From Aliiglaciecola sp. LCG003 (GTDB lineage Bacteria > Pseudomonadota > Gammaproteobacteria > Enterobacterales > Alteromonadaceae): DNA of 64,000 bases. The position numbers and the translations under genes were made by a program. The stretch covers positions 62,001 to 126,000 of the forward strand of contig NZ_CP128185.1 of the NCBI RefSeq assembly GCF_030316135.1, given 5' to 3'. The notes under the pieces were generated by a model that worked only from the letters and a program-made list of their open reading frames with translations, was not told the DNA's origin and ran no database searches. This document shows positions 8,930 to 18,599 of this stretch, piece by piece; position 1 is the first letter of the stretch, and each line of letters opens with the position of its first letter.

Positions 8930-10111
8930 ATGAAAAAATTATTCGCCTACCTTGCCTTTATTTCTTATTTTTTATCTGTTTCTTGCAGCGCAGAAAAAGA
9001 AAGTGGTGATTTTAACTGGCACGGTTTTATAGCCCAAGGTGTGATCCAGGCTAAACATACGAATTACATTGAAGACGATGGCGATGTGTCACTGAAATTA
9101 TCTGAGCTGGGATTAAATGCTTCTTACAATATAAGTTCTAGATTACGGGTCGCAGGCCAAGCGGTGTACTTAAGTGGCGGTAATCGTTATCCAGAAGGTG
9201 CCCGTATTGATTATCTCTTTCTAGATTGGAAGGTGGTAAATAGCTTGGATTGGCAGCTGGATTTATATCTTGGTAGAGTAAAAAATTATCACTGGTATTA
9301 CTCCGCCACTCGTGATGTGCCCCACACCAGACCCACCATTATTTTACCTCAATCAGTCTATTTTGATGCATTTAGAGATATTGCCTTGGGAGTGGATGGC
9401 GTTGCCATTGCTGCCGCTACGTCCAATCGGTATGGCGATTGGGATATAAACTGGAGTTATGGGAAATCCACCATTAGTAATGAGCAGACCAAAAATTTGG
9501 TTGGTGATGCCTCCACAGGAGACACAGAGCAAGATTTCGTCCATCAACTAAATGCCGTCTGGCAAAATCAAAGCTTACGATTAGGTGTGGGCCTGTTGGA
9601 TTCAAAATTTAAATACAATAAAGGACCGCAAGATCCGTTGTTTGATGGGAATGCTCAAGTGCAGCGTTTGATGCTGCAAGGAAGTTATGAAACACAAAAT
9701 TGGCAATTTGCTGGAGAGTTATTTAGAGAACGCCTCATTTACCAAAACCTAGTTTTCCCTGGTTTTTTCGAAAACAGCACCTCAGAGGGCGGGTATGCAC
9801 AAGCTAGATACTCGGTGAATAAAGACATCATGTTGACCGCGCGCCTAGATATGTTCGATCTGAACCGCAAAGACCGAGATGGCAAGAAACGTCAGATGCT
9901 GTCAGGGGGACTAGTGCCTGCTTATTTCGGCTATCAAGATCAAGTTACCTTGGGGGCCAGTTTTAATTTGGCCGAAGATTGGCGCATTCTGGCCGAATTT
10001 CATCGGGTTAAAGGCGCGGGGCGACTTGCGCCTGTGCTGCAACCTAATACTCTGTTGAATGATAGAAAATATTGGAATATCTGGGGTATTCAGTTGATGT
10101 ACTGGTTCTAA
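8930..10111 (+). CDS. outer-membrane beta-barrel protein, porin-like
   Basis: This 393-residue protein starts with a signal peptide (MKKLFAYLAFISYFLSVSCS) and then consists of alternating amphipathic segments ending in an aromatic residue (QLMYWF), the usual signature of an outer-membrane barrel. I prefer ATG 8930, which has GGAG seven bases upstream, over the GTG at 8927. It begins 2 bp after the PstS-like gene, and the GGDEF-EAL gene starts 2 bp after its stop. I do not recognise a specific porin family. Position suggests it serves the periplasmic sensor, for example by admitting its ligand, but this is inference. Confidence 0.7.
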   Translation: MKKLFAYLAFISYFLSVSCSAEKESGDFNWHGFIAQGVIQAKHTNYIEDDGDVSLKLSELGLNASYNISSRLRVAGQAVYLSGGNRYPEGARIDYLFLDWKVVNSLDWQLDLYLGRVKNYHWYYSATRDVPHTRPTIILPQSVYFDAFRDIALGVDGVAIAAATSNRYGDWDINWSYGKSTISNEQTKNLVGDASTGDTEQDFVHQLNAVWQNQSLRLGVGLLDSKFKYNKGPQDPLFDGNAQVQRLMLQGSYETQNWQFAGELFRERLIYQNLVFPGFFENSTSEGGYAQARYSVNKDIMLTARLDMFDLNRKDRDGKKRQMLSGGLVPAYFGYQDQVTLGASFNLAEDWRILAEFHRVKGAGRLAPVLQPNTLLNDRKYWNIWGIQLMYWF

Positions 10112-10113
10112 TT

Positions 10114-12579
10114 GTGAAGACATTTTTCAGTCTCCCCAAAAAAATGGTTGTGTTGTTGTTAGTTCTGCTTCTCACGTTAAGCACCGCCATGACCTTACTG
10201 TCTTTAAAGAAGATCAATAATGACTTCTTAGTTGAGCAAAATGACATAAAACAACAAACTCAAAGTCAGTACAATCTACTCAATGAAATGCTTCTTAGTC
10301 GCTTAGAGTCTTGGGTGGAGCTGTTTGGGCAACTGTACCAAAATGAGCCTGATCAAATACAGGCCTTAGCAGACTCATTTGCCGCTCGTTTCGATTTTTT
10401 ACAGTTAAATTGGCAAGTAGAGGGCATTTGGTTATTCGACCCCAAGGCCGCTTTGCTTTACAGCACTGAGCCTAATCTAGCGCCGCACATTTTAGCTAAT
10501 ACCGAGCAGGTTTATATTGAACAGCGCTCGAATGCGACGACCTATTGTGAGCAGTATTGTAGCAAAATTTTATCCATACCGATTTTAGATAATACCGGCC
10601 AGCTAAATGTTGTCACCTTGAGTGTCGGCCTAGTTGATACTCTGGCATTTTTAAATCAATCGACTAAGGCTACATTAGCGCTGGTGCATTTGCCTGAGGA
10701 CACAGGCTCCATTTCGGCTAACAGCTTAACGATAAGAGGGCCACTTTCCAAAAAGAATATTGAATTTGTGCGAACGGTCATCAATACAATGCCAGATGAA
10801 TTGTCCTTCGAATCCCTAGCTGAATATGGCACTAGGGTGGACTTAAATGGGCAAAGCTACTTTATCGTACTAATTCCGATAGTAACGGAGAATGCTAAGT
10901 TAGACTATGTTCTATCGGCTCATAATATTACTGACATGATCCAAACCCTGCGCTCGTATCAGCGAAATATTCTGATTACCGCTTCGACGGTATTTATCAT
11001 TGCCCTGTTTGTTTTTTATATTTTAACCAACAGTGTCAGGCGTCGATTGGTGTCATTGGCTGCTAGGTTACCGCTGTTAGCGCAACGGGATTTTGACGGC
11101 TTTAGGCAGCAGGTTAGAATATCCAAGCACCTATTTCGTGATGAACTAGATACTCTGAGTGACTCAGCTTATGAATTAGCAGAACGGCTTGAGCAACTGG
11201 ATAAGGATGTGTTGGCAAAGACCACAGAGTTGGAAAACATTGCGATGTATGATCAGCTCACCCATTTGCCAAACCGCAACATGCTATTATTCCAGTTAAA
11301 GCAAGCCGTACTCAATCTCAAACGTGAGCCCGGTTATGCGGTGGTGCTGATATTCGATCTAGATGATTTTAAAAAGGTTAATGATAGCCATGGTCACACA
11401 ACCGGCGACCATCTGCTTCAAGAAGCCGCTGCTAGATTTCAAAGTGTAGTTCGGGAAACGGATATTGCCTGTCGATTGGGCGGTGATGAATTTGCTATTT
11501 TGCTACAGCATATTGACGATATTAGTGGAGCGATTATCGTCGCTGAAAAACTACTGGAACGTTTCCGCTCACCTATCAATGTAGACAATTCACGCTTCTA
11601 TGTCTCCACCAGTATTGGGATTGCCTTCACCAATTCATGTGACACTGATGTGGCTGAAATAATCCGCTACGCAGATATTGCTATGTATGATGCAAAAAGC
11701 AGTGGTGGCAATGGCTATAAGCTTTACAACGAAGCCATGTCCAAATTGGCTATTGATAAGGTTGCCCTTGAGGATGAAGCCAGAAGTGCACTGATTAATG
11801 ATCACTTTAGTTTTGCTCTACAACCGCAAATTGAACTCAAAACTGGCAAGTTGGTTGGTTTTGAGGCTTTGCTGCGCTGGAATCATCCGGTTCGAGGAGC
11901 GGTGTCGCCGGGTTACTTTATCCCCATCTTAGAAAACACTGAGTTCATGCTTTCCCTCGGCTTTTGGTGTATTGAAAACGCATTTAAATTATTAGATGAA
12001 TTTCGCTCTCGCGGTTATCCGGATCTCAAAATAGCCATCAACCTAGCTGCTATTCAATTCCTCGATCCTGAGTTAATTCCGTACCTTCAAGAAAAGGTGC
12101 GAGAAACGGGATTGTCTGCAGATTTGATAGAGTTGGAGCTCACCGAGCGAACCTTAGTGTCTGATGTGCAAAGAACCACTGAAATAATGCACCAACTGGT
12201 CAAGCTAGGATTCATAATTTCCATCGATGATTTTGGGACTGGGTATTCTTCTTTGAGCTATTTAAAAAATATGCCAGCTCATTACATTAAAATTGATCGA
12301 GCTTTTGTTGATGGCATGTTGTCTAGTAATGCTGACAAAGAAATTGTCGCTTCGACAGTGACCATGGTGCAAAAACTGAATATGCAGGTGATTGCTGAAG
12401 GTATTGAAGAGCAGACCCAAATAGATATGTTATTGGATTTTGATTGCGATATGGCTCAGGGTTATTTCATTGCCAGACCCATATTTCAGCAAGATTTATT
12501 TGCCGAACTGAGTGAGCATTATATTGATGGAAATTGGCACTACGGGCCCGCGCATCACGCTGGGCTAAATCAGTCATAA
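10114..12579 (+). CDS. membrane-bound GGDEF-EAL cyclic di-GMP enzyme
   Basis: This 821-residue protein probably makes and/or breaks cyclic di-GMP in response to a periplasmic signal. A membrane segment near residues 11-32 and a second near 285-305 enclose a periplasmic sensory domain of about 250 residues. A HAMP-like linker leads to a GGDEF domain (RLGGDEF near residue 453, with an RETD inhibitory site five residues before the motif) and an EAL domain (EALLRW near residue 583, DDFGTGYSSL intact). Both catalytic motifs are canonical. The start is GTG 10114, since upstream in-frame sequence lies inside the barrel gene. The gene is the last of a three-gene unit, so the small PstS-like protein is a candidate input partner. 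Confidence 0.9.
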   Translation: MKTFFSLPKKMVVLLLVLLLTLSTAMTLLSLKKINNDFLVEQNDIKQQTQSQYNLLNEMLLSRLESWVELFGQLYQNEPDQIQALADSFAARFDFLQLNWQVEGIWLFDPKAALLYSTEPNLAPHILANTEQVYIEQRSNATTYCEQYCSKILSIPILDNTGQLNVVTLSVGLVDTLAFLNQSTKATLALVHLPEDTGSISANSLTIRGPLSKKNIEFVRTVINTMPDELSFESLAEYGTRVDLNGQSYFIVLIPIVTENAKLDYVLSAHNITDMIQTLRSYQRNILITASTVFIIALFVFYILTNSVRRRLVSLAARLPLLAQRDFDGFRQQVRISKHLFRDELDTLSDSAYELAERLEQLDKDVLAKTTELENIAMYDQLTHLPNRNMLLFQLKQAVLNLKREPGYAVVLIFDLDDFKKVNDSHGHTTGDHLLQEAAARFQSVVRETDIACRLGGDEFAILLQHIDDISGAIIVAEKLLERFRSPINVDNSRFYVSTSIGIAFTNSCDTDVAEIIRYADIAMYDAKSSGGNGYKLYNEAMSKLAIDKVALEDEARSALINDHFSFALQPQIELKTGKLVGFEALLRWNHPVRGAVSPGYFIPILENTEFMLSLGFWCIENAFKLLDEFRSRGYPDLKIAINLAAIQFLDPELIPYLQEKVRETGLSADLIELELTERTLVSDVQRTTEIMHQLVKLGFIISIDDFGTGYSSLSYLKNMPAHYIKIDRAFVDGMLSSNADKEIVASTVTMVQKLNMQVIAEGIEEQTQIDMLLDFDCDMAQGYFIARPIFQQDLFAELSEHYIDGNWHYGPAHHAGLNQS

Positions 12580-12705
12580 TTTACACTGTAAATTAACCCT
12601 TACAACAAAGGGAGCATTTTTAATTTCGGCTAGCTGACACTCTAGCGTATTCCCTAAGGCTAAATTCTTTTAAACTATGCATAAATCATCGCGAAAGGGC
12701 AAACC

Positions 12706-13902
12706 ATGACTCAATCATTTTATCAACATCTTGATGCGCAATTAGAACAAGTGAAGCAAGATGGACTGTATAAGTCGGAACGTATTATTACTTCAGCACA
12801 AAAGGCTGATATTGATGTCGAAAATGGCGGTCACGTATTAAATTTTTGCGCCAACAACTACCTTGGCTTAGCAAACGACCAAGCCTTAATAGAAGCCGCT
12901 AAAAACGGACTCGATGAACATGGTTTTGGTATGGCTTCTGTTCGCTTTATCTGCGGTACTCAAGACATTCATAAGCAGTTAGAACAACAAATTAGTCAAT
13001 TCCTTGGCACCGAAGATACTATTCTATATCCCTCATGTTTTGATGCTAACGGTGGACTATTTGAAACCTTAATGGGTCCAGAAGATGCCATTATTTCGGA
13101 CGCACTCAACCACGCTAGTATTATTGATGGAATTCGCTTGTGTAAAGCCAAGCGTTATAGATATGCAAACAACAATATGCAAGAACTTGAAAAGCAATTG
13201 CAGCAAGCGGATGCCGATGGCGCTCGGTTTAAATTGATTGCAACCGACGGCGTGTTTTCAATGGATGGTGTGATTGCTGATCTGAAAAGCATTTGCGATT
13301 TGGCAGAAAAATATAACGCTATGGTGATGGTTGATGATTGTCACGCGACTGGTTTTGTGGGTAAAAATGGTCGCGGCAGTCATGAATACAATGATGTGAT
13401 GGGTCGGGTAGATATTATTACTGGTACCTTGGGTAAGGCGCTGGGTGGAGCATCCGGTGGATACACCGCAGGCAAGAAGTCAGCCGTTGACTGGTTACGC
13501 CAACGCTCACGTCCTTATCTTTTTTCTAATTCAGTTGCACCACCTATAGTGGCAGCCTCCATCAAAGTATTTGAGATGCTTGAAAATGGAAAGGCATTGC
13601 GGGAACAGTTGAATCAGAACTCAGCACATTTTCGCCGCCGTATGGAAGAAGCTGGATTTACCTTGTCAGGTAAAGACCATGCGATTATTCCGGTCATGTT
13701 AGGTGATGCTAAGTTAGCCAGTCAGATGGCAGAAAAAATGCTACAAAAGGGCATTTACGTGGTTGGATTTTCTTTTCCCGTGGTGCCTAAAGGCCAAGCG
13801 CGGATCCGCACGCAAATGTCTGCGGCACATTCAATTGAGCAAGTGGACCTTGCGGTGGATGCATTTATCGAAGTGGGACGTGAATTAAAGGTGATTGGAT
13901 GA
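12706..13902 (+). CDS. kbl: glycine C-acetyltransferase (2-amino-3-ketobutyrate CoA ligase)
   Basis: Kbl is a PLP enzyme that cleaves 2-amino-3-ketobutyrate with CoA to glycine and acetyl-CoA, the second step of threonine breakdown. The 398-residue protein has the family N-terminus, the [11 protein letters not shown] segment holding the PLP-binding Asp and His, and the lysine of [10 protein letters not shown] near residue 244 that forms the Schiff base. It overlaps tdh by 4 bp (ATGA), so the two are translationally coupled. It follows the GGDEF-EAL gene after about 125 bp and likely has its own promoter. Confidence 0.97.
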   Translation: MTQSFYQHLDAQLEQVKQDGLYKSERIITSAQKADIDVENGGHVLNFCANNYLGLANDQALIEAAKNGLDEHGFGMASVRFICGTQDIHKQLEQQISQFLGTEDTILYPSCFDANGGLFETLMGPEDAIISDALNHASIIDGIRLCKAKRYRYANNNMQELEKQLQQADADGARFKLIATDGVFSMDGVIADLKSICDLAEKYNAMVMVDDCHATGFVGKNGRGSHEYNDVMGRVDIITGTLGKALGGASGGYTAGKKSAVDWLRQRSRPYLFSNSVAPPIVAASIKVFEMLENGKALREQLNQNSAHFRRRMEEAGFTLSGKDHAIIPVMLGDAKLASQMAEKMLQKGIYVVGFSFPVVPKGQARIRTQMSAAHSIEQVDLAVDAFIEVGRELKVIG

Positions 13903-14921
13903 AATCTCTAGCTAAATTATATCCAGAAAAAGGTATTTGGCTGAATGAAGCAAGTATCCCAGAGGTTGGTCACAATGATTTATTGATCAAAATAAACAAA
14001 ACTGCGATTTGCGGCACAGATATGCATATCTATCAATGGGATGACTGGTCCCAGAAAACCATTCCAGTGCCTATGATTGTCGGCCATGAATATGTTGGTA
14101 CTGTAGTGGATATGGGACAGGAAGTTCGTGGCTTCAAGCAAGGAGACAGAGTCTCTGGTGAAGGACACATTACCTGCGGTCACTGCCGTAATTGTAGGGC
14201 TGGTCGACGTCACCTTTGTCGCAATACTGAGGGTGTTGGCGTAAATCGCCAAGGTGCATTTGCCGAATATTTAGTTATACCTGCTTTCAACGCATTCAAA
14301 ATTCCAGATAATATAAGTGATGATTTGGCATCTATATTCGACCCTTTTGGTAATGCTGTGCATACGGCGTTGTCTTTTGACTTGGTTGGCGAAGATGTGT
14401 TGATAACTGGCGCGGGCCCGATAGGAATTATGGCTGCAGCGGTAGCTAAACATGCCGGAGCACGTTATGTTGTAATCACCGATGTAAATGAGTATCGTCT
14501 AGATCTAGCCCGTAAAATGGGGGCAACTCAAGCGGTCAATATCAGCAACAAAAATTTGACCGACGTGATGAAGCAATTAGGTATGACCGAAGGATTTGAC
14601 GTTGGTCTGGAAATGTCAGGTGTGCCATCGGCATTTCGCGATATGTTAGATAAAATGAACAACGGTGGTAAAGTTGCCATGTTGGGCATTCCACCCAAAG
14701 ATGTGGCAGTAGATTGGAATCAGGTGATTTTTAAAGGTTTGACTATTAAAGGGATTTACGGTCGTGAAATGTTTGAAACCTGGTACAAAATGGCGAGCCT
14801 ATTGCAATCTGGATTAGATCTTAGCCCTATCATTACACATCAGTTTAGTGTGGATGATTTTCAACAAGGTTTTGATGTAATGGGCTCAGGCCAATCAGGT
14901 AAAGTCATTTTAAACTGGTAA
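13899..14921 (+). CDS. tdh: L-threonine 3-dehydrogenase
   Basis: Tdh oxidises L-threonine to 2-amino-3-ketobutyrate with NAD+, feeding Kbl. The 340-residue protein is a zinc-dependent medium-chain dehydrogenase: the catalytic-zinc cysteine is in [11 protein letters not shown] near residue 38, the GHE motif follows near residue 63, and the structural-zinc cysteines lie in [15 protein letters not shown]. The Rossmann motif is [13 protein letters not shown] near residue 168. The start overlaps the kbl stop. glpE follows after about 30 bp, so the transcript may extend into glpE and glpG. Confidence 0.97.
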   Translation: MKSLAKLYPEKGIWLNEASIPEVGHNDLLIKINKTAICGTDMHIYQWDDWSQKTIPVPMIVGHEYVGTVVDMGQEVRGFKQGDRVSGEGHITCGHCRNCRAGRRHLCRNTEGVGVNRQGAFAEYLVIPAFNAFKIPDNISDDLASIFDPFGNAVHTALSFDLVGEDVLITGAGPIGIMAAAVAKHAGARYVVITDVNEYRLDLARKMGATQAVNISNKNLTDVMKQLGMTEGFDVGLEMSGVPSAFRDMLDKMNNGGKVAMLGIPPKDVAVDWNQVIFKGLTIKGIYGREMFETWYKMASLLQSGLDLSPIITHQFSVDDFQQGFDVMGSGQSGKVILNW

Positions 14922-14953
14922 TATCCTCCACTAAATAATTGATAGGAAGACCA

Positions 14954-15277
14954 TTGGAACAATTTGAACATATTTCTGTTGAGCAGGCTCAGCTATTGTT
15001 GGCAGACAACAAAGCGCGCATGGTAGATATTCGTGACGAGCAATCTTTTACATCAGGTCATGTGGCCGGTGCAGTGCATTTGACCAATGGCTCGCTACAG
15101 GGTTTTATGAGCGATACGGATTTCGATGTTCCTGTAATTGTCTGTTGTTATCACGGCATCAGCAGCCAGCAAGCGGCCCAGTTTCTATTGCACCAAGGTT
15201 TTGAACAGGTGTATAGCATGGATGGCGGTTTTGAAGCGTGGCGGAGTTCGCAACCTTTTGTAACCGAATCGGAATAG
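14954..15277 (+). CDS. glpE: thiosulfate sulfurtransferase GlpE
   Basis: This is a single-domain rhodanese of 107 residues that transfers sulfane sulfur from thiosulfate to thiols or cyanide. The VDIRDEQSF segment and the active-site loop CCYHGISS (the second cysteine is the catalytic one by analogy with E. coli GlpE) are clear. I choose TTG 14954 over the TTG at 14939: it gives a start (MEQFEHI) that matches the E. coli protein and has AGGAAG just upstream. It lies between tdh and glpG. The glp name is historical; no glpR or glpD is present here. Confidence 0.9.
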   Translation: MEQFEHISVEQAQLLLADNKARMVDIRDEQSFTSGHVAGAVHLTNGSLQGFMSDTDFDVPVIVCCYHGISSQQAAQFLLHQGFEQVYSMDGGFEAWRSSQPFVTESE

Positions 15278-15287
15278 CAAGACCTGT

Positions 15288-16136
15288 ATGGATACTATCG
15301 AGCTTGTGGCATTTGCCCATGAGAGTGCCGCGAGACTCCTTATCAGTTTCCTTAAAAGCCACAATATAGAGACTCGCTACGAGTATCATGCCGGTGAGTT
15401 TAGCCATCAAGTGGTATTGCTTGATCCTTCCTATGTCCACGATGCAGCATTTTTGGTAAAAGAGTTTGTAGATAATCCTGATGATCCTAAATATCAACAG
15501 ATAGCGTGGCAGCAGGAAGAGCAGGTCTCTTTGACGAACAAGCACAGCGGCTTACCCAAATTCAATCTTCAAACCATCACTCAAGCGCCATTCATGTGGG
15601 CGGTTTTTGTAATTTGCATTTTGGTTTATGGATTATCTCTGTTTGGTGGATATGCCTGGGTTGATAAATACCTAAAAATACTCGAACTTCAACAACTGGT
15701 AGACACGGCGCAATGGTGGCGGTTATTTACTCCCGCATTCATTCATTTTTCAGAGTTACATATTATTTTTAACTTACTTTGGTGGTGGTCTCTGGGCCGG
15801 GATATTGAAAAGCGCTTTGGCACTAGCACCTTAGTTATCTTATTCGTAGTATCTGCTTTAATATCAAATGTTGGCCAATTGCTGGTCACAGGTCCAGATT
15901 TTGGTGGGCTGTCCGGTGTGGTTTACGCCATCATTGGTTTTGTATGGTGGTGTGGTTGGCTGCGTCCGCAGTGGGGATTGGGCTTACCCAAAATGCTAGT
16001 GGCCTTTTTGCTATTTTGGTTAGTATTGGGCTACGCAGATTTACTGTGGGTACAAATGGCAAATGCGGCTCATACGCTAGGTTTGGTTAGTGGTTGCGCA
16101 TTATCACTGTGCTATGCGCATTTCACTAAAAAATAA
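15288..16136 (+). CDS. glpG: rhomboid intramembrane serine protease GlpG
   Basis: GlpG cleaves membrane proteins within the bilayer. The 282-residue protein has an N-terminal cytoplasmic domain of about 90 residues and six or more membrane segments. The catalytic serine is in GLSGVVYAIIG near residue 208, the catalytic histidine is in NAAHTLGL near residue 262, and the HIIFNLLWWWSLG segment in helix 2 supplies the oxyanion-region His and Asn. It starts 10 bp after glpE and probably shares its transcript. Its stop abuts the convergent FliL-like gene with no gap. Confidence 0.95.
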   Translation: MDTIELVAFAHESAARLLISFLKSHNIETRYEYHAGEFSHQVVLLDPSYVHDAAFLVKEFVDNPDDPKYQQIAWQQEEQVSLTNKHSGLPKFNLQTITQAPFMWAVFVICILVYGLSLFGGYAWVDKYLKILELQQLVDTAQWWRLFTPAFIHFSELHIIFNLLWWWSLGRDIEKRFGTSTLVILFVVSALISNVGQLLVTGPDFGGLSGVVYAIIGFVWWCGWLRPQWGLGLPKMLVAFLLFWLVLGYADLLWVQMANAAHTLGLVSGCALSLCYAHFTKK

Positions 16137-16544
16137 CTACTGACCACCCTGAACGATAAATTTAGTGATAAGAATATCTTTTATCATCGGCTTACCGGTT
16201 TCTTTCTCCATCAGCGTGCGCAACGTTTCTAGCGTTACTCGGCGAATATCTTCTCGGCCAGTTAGGGATTTGACCTTATCTTTGGGCTGGCGGCCAATTA
16301 TCTCAATTATAGTCGCACGCAACAAAGGAGAGTGATGTTCTATCGCTTCGATATAGTCGGCATCCTCTAACATCAACTCAACTGTTGCCCGCACAAACCC
16401 AAGCTTAACTGCATTCGGGCCCAAAAAATTAGTCACAATATCGGGCTCTAGGCCGTAATAAGCAAAGTTTGATTGAGCGTGAGCACTGGGCATGACCTGG
16501 CCCAACATAATACTGAAAAACACCGCAACTAGCCCTAATCTCAT
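16137..16544 (-). CDS. FliL-like periplasmic protein
   Basis: This 135-residue protein resembles the flagellar basal-body-associated FliL family, which sits around the stator in many bacteria. The N-terminal hydrophobic stretch (about residues 5-23, ending PSAHAQS) looks like a cleavable signal instead of the usual membrane anchor. The C-terminal part shows the family pattern around TVELMLED, SPLLRATIIEIIGRQ and a final DILITKFIVQ strand. No other flagellar genes are adjacent, so it is an orphan. It ends directly against glpG. The family call is moderate to good, the flagellar role is not shown. Confidence 0.75.
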   Translation of the reverse strand: MRLGLVAVFFSIMLGQVMPSAHAQSNFAYYGLEPDIVTNFLGPNAVKLGFVRATVELMLEDADYIEAIEHHSPLLRATIIEIIGRQPKDKVKSLTGREDIRRVTLETLRTLMEKETGKPMIKDILITKFIVQGGQ

Positions 16545-16700
16545 TTCTTAATCCTGTTGCTCTAGTTAATTTAATTTCTATAGTTTAGCAATTATATCCT
16601 GTCAGCTTAACAGATTTCACTTTAACTTTAGTCTTGTGTCTTTAGTCTGTGCTTAGCTATTGGTATGATAAAGGATAACTCAACATGACTTATTACTATT

Positions 16701-17273
16701 TTGACTCATCAGATACAATTTCCAGTCACCATTCCTAATCAATGGAAAGAAATCCCTAAGGTTTGCATTCCTGATCCGCACTTGCGCAACTGGTTATTAG
16801 ATACAGGCTCTCTCACGGAGCGCTTACAATCCCACTGTAATCATTTCGAATTGACTATAGTAGGTCAACGGCAAATGCAGCCAGAGCTTGAGGAAATGTC
16901 TAAACTTTATAATCTAACTGATGAGCATTACGGGCAACCTTGGCAGATCCGTGAAGTCATTTTGTGGGGCAATGGACAACCTTGGGTATTTGCCCGTTCC
17001 GTGTTACCCAATGCACTATGTAAAGCGGATTTGGCCGAGTTAGGAGATAAGCCCTTAGGGATGATTATCTTTAACGACCCACGCTTTATTCGGCAACCCT
17101 TTCAACTTTTGCAGCTTCCTGAGCAATCTACTTTTCTGCAAAAACTGAATATTAACAAAGTGCAGCCGCTGTGGGGACGCCGTTCAGTGTTCAATTTCAA
17201 TGCCACTCAATTGATGGTGGCTGAGGTTTTTTTACCTCAATGCCCGGCGTATGCTCAAATGGTGCCTCTTTAG
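16701..17273 (+). CDS. ubiC: chorismate lyase
   Basis: UbiC converts chorismate to 4-hydroxybenzoate and pyruvate, the committing step of ubiquinone synthesis. The 190-residue protein aligns by eye with the E. coli enzyme: WKEIP near the N-terminus, [21 protein letters not shown] carrying the product-binding arginine, LGDKPLG, and LWGRRSVF followed by EVFLP near the C-terminus with the conserved glutamate. The start appears to be TTG 16701; no ATG suits. One base separates its stop from the ubiA start. The same product, 4-hydroxybenzoate, is the substrate of pobA about 33 kb away in this window. Confidence 0.92.
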   Translation: MTHQIQFPVTIPNQWKEIPKVCIPDPHLRNWLLDTGSLTERLQSHCNHFELTIVGQRQMQPELEEMSKLYNLTDEHYGQPWQIREVILWGNGQPWVFARSVLPNALCKADLAELGDKPLGMIIFNDPRFIRQPFQLLQLPEQSTFLQKLNINKVQPLWGRRSVFNFNATQLMVAEVFLPQCPAYAQMVPL

Positions 17274-17274
17274 C

Positions 17275-18132
17275 ATGACTAACACTAAACTCAATGCCTA
17301 CATCCGCTTAATGCGAGCAGACAAACCAATCGGAACCTATTTATTACTTTGGCCAACCATATGGGCGTTGTTAATCGCAGCCCAAGGTATGCCTAATCTG
17401 CACATACTCATTGTGTTTGTATTAGGTGTGTTCGTAATGCGCTCAGCCGGTTGTGTTATTAACGACTATGCGGACCGAAAAGTAGATGGAGCTGTAGAGC
17501 GCACCTCAAATAGGCCGTTAGTGACCGGGGAAGTGTCAGAAAAAGAAGCACTGTTGTTATTTATAGCACTGATAACAATCGCTTTTATTTTAGTTTTAAC
17601 CCTCAACATAGAAACAATTATTCTATCTGTTGGGGCACTGGCGTTGGCGATGGTTTACCCATTTATGAAGCGTTATACTCACCTGCCACAAGTGGTGTTG
17701 GGTGCTGCTTTTAGTTGGGCCATACCCATGGCATTTATGGCAATACAACAGCAGGTGCCTTGGTGGGCTTGGTTATTGTATTTTGCTAACCTAAGTTGGA
17801 CCGTGGCTTATGACACCCAATACGCTATGGTTGACCGAGACGATGACATACGCATAGGGGTAAAATCCACCGCGATCTTATTTGGGAATATGGACAAGGT
17901 GGCAGTGGCCATCTTTCAACTGGTGGCTTTGGGCCTGCTGGTGGGGCTGGGAGTGTTGCTGAACTTTACATGGCCTTTCTATATGTCGTTGGTTGGCATG
18001 GCAGGACTGTTTTTATACCAGTATTGGATAATTAGACATCGAGAAAGATCAGCCTGTTTTAAGGCCTTTCTGAATAATCATTACGGCGGAATGCTTGTCG
18101 CTATAGGTTTACTCGTCCATTACTTGATATAA
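17275..18132 (+). CDS. ubiA: 4-hydroxybenzoate octaprenyltransferase
   Basis: UbiA prenylates 4-hydroxybenzoate at the membrane in ubiquinone synthesis. The 285-residue protein has several membrane helices and both aspartate motifs: [15 protein letters not shown] near residue 65 and [12 protein letters not shown] near residue 182, which bind magnesium and the prenyl diphosphate. ATG 17275 is chosen over an upstream in-frame codon at 17251 that would overlap ubiC. It is transcribed with ubiC. UbiK, an accessory factor for the same pathway, is convergent just downstream. Confidence 0.96.
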   Translation: MTNTKLNAYIRLMRADKPIGTYLLLWPTIWALLIAAQGMPNLHILIVFVLGVFVMRSAGCVINDYADRKVDGAVERTSNRPLVTGEVSEKEALLLFIALITIAFILVLTLNIETIILSVGALALAMVYPFMKRYTHLPQVVLGAAFSWAIPMAFMAIQQQVPWWAWLLYFANLSWTVAYDTQYAMVDRDDDIRIGVKSTAILFGNMDKVAVAIFQLVALGLLVGLGVLLNFTWPFYMSLVGMAGLFLYQYWIIRHRERSACFKAFLNNHYGGMLVAIGLLVHYLI

Positions 18133-18240
18133 CACAAAAAGTTGCAAAGAGGGAGGTAGTCTCTCCCTGAGTTCACTCTGTGGGCCATGGACTCGGTGGC
18201 AAACAAAAAGTAACCGTTATTTTTCTCACAATAGAATGCT

Positions 18241-18495
18241 TTATTCAGATGCTGCAGCCTGATTTTCCAACTGGGCTAATCGTGCTTCTAAGGCTTCTAG
18301 CTTTTCTCGTGTTCTGATCAGCACTTGGCTTTGTATATCAAATTCTTCACGACTAACAAAATTCAGACGGCTCAATTGAGATTGCAAAACCTGCTTCACT
18401 TTTGCTTCTGCACCTTCTGCCATATTTTTAACCCCAGGAGGGACAGCGTCAGATATTTGTTTAGCAATTTCTTCTAGTTTACGAGGATCAAGCAT
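18241..18495 (-). CDS. ubiK: ubiquinone biosynthesis accessory factor UbiK
   Basis: This 84-residue protein matches the UbiK/YqiC (BMFP) family, which helps the UbiJ-based ubiquinone assembly complex. It has an N-terminal MLDPRKLEEIAKQI helix, a central amphipathic region and a C-terminal coiled coil (REEFDIQSQVLIRTREKLEALEAR split across about residues 50-75) followed by an Ala-rich tail. I start at ATG 18495, which has GGAAGAAC upstream and the family N-terminus; an in-frame ATG at 18543 adds 16 unsupported residues. It diverges from rep and converges on ubiA. Confidence 0.88.
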   Translation of the reverse strand: MLDPRKLEEIAKQISDAVPPGVKNMAEGAEAKVKQVLQSQLSRLNFVSREEFDIQSQVLIRTREKLEALEARLAQLENQAAASE

Positions 18496-18599
18496 GATGT
18501 TCTTCCAATTTGGTGGCTTGGCTATATTGTAGCGCAAAGACAATAGTAATTACGTCCATTATTTCTTACAATCCCGATCCATTCCATCAGAAAGTAATC

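Noticed and set aside
18150-18168. AGGGAG / CTCCCT hairpin after ubiA
   Set aside because: Six-base stem without a T-run, too weak to call.
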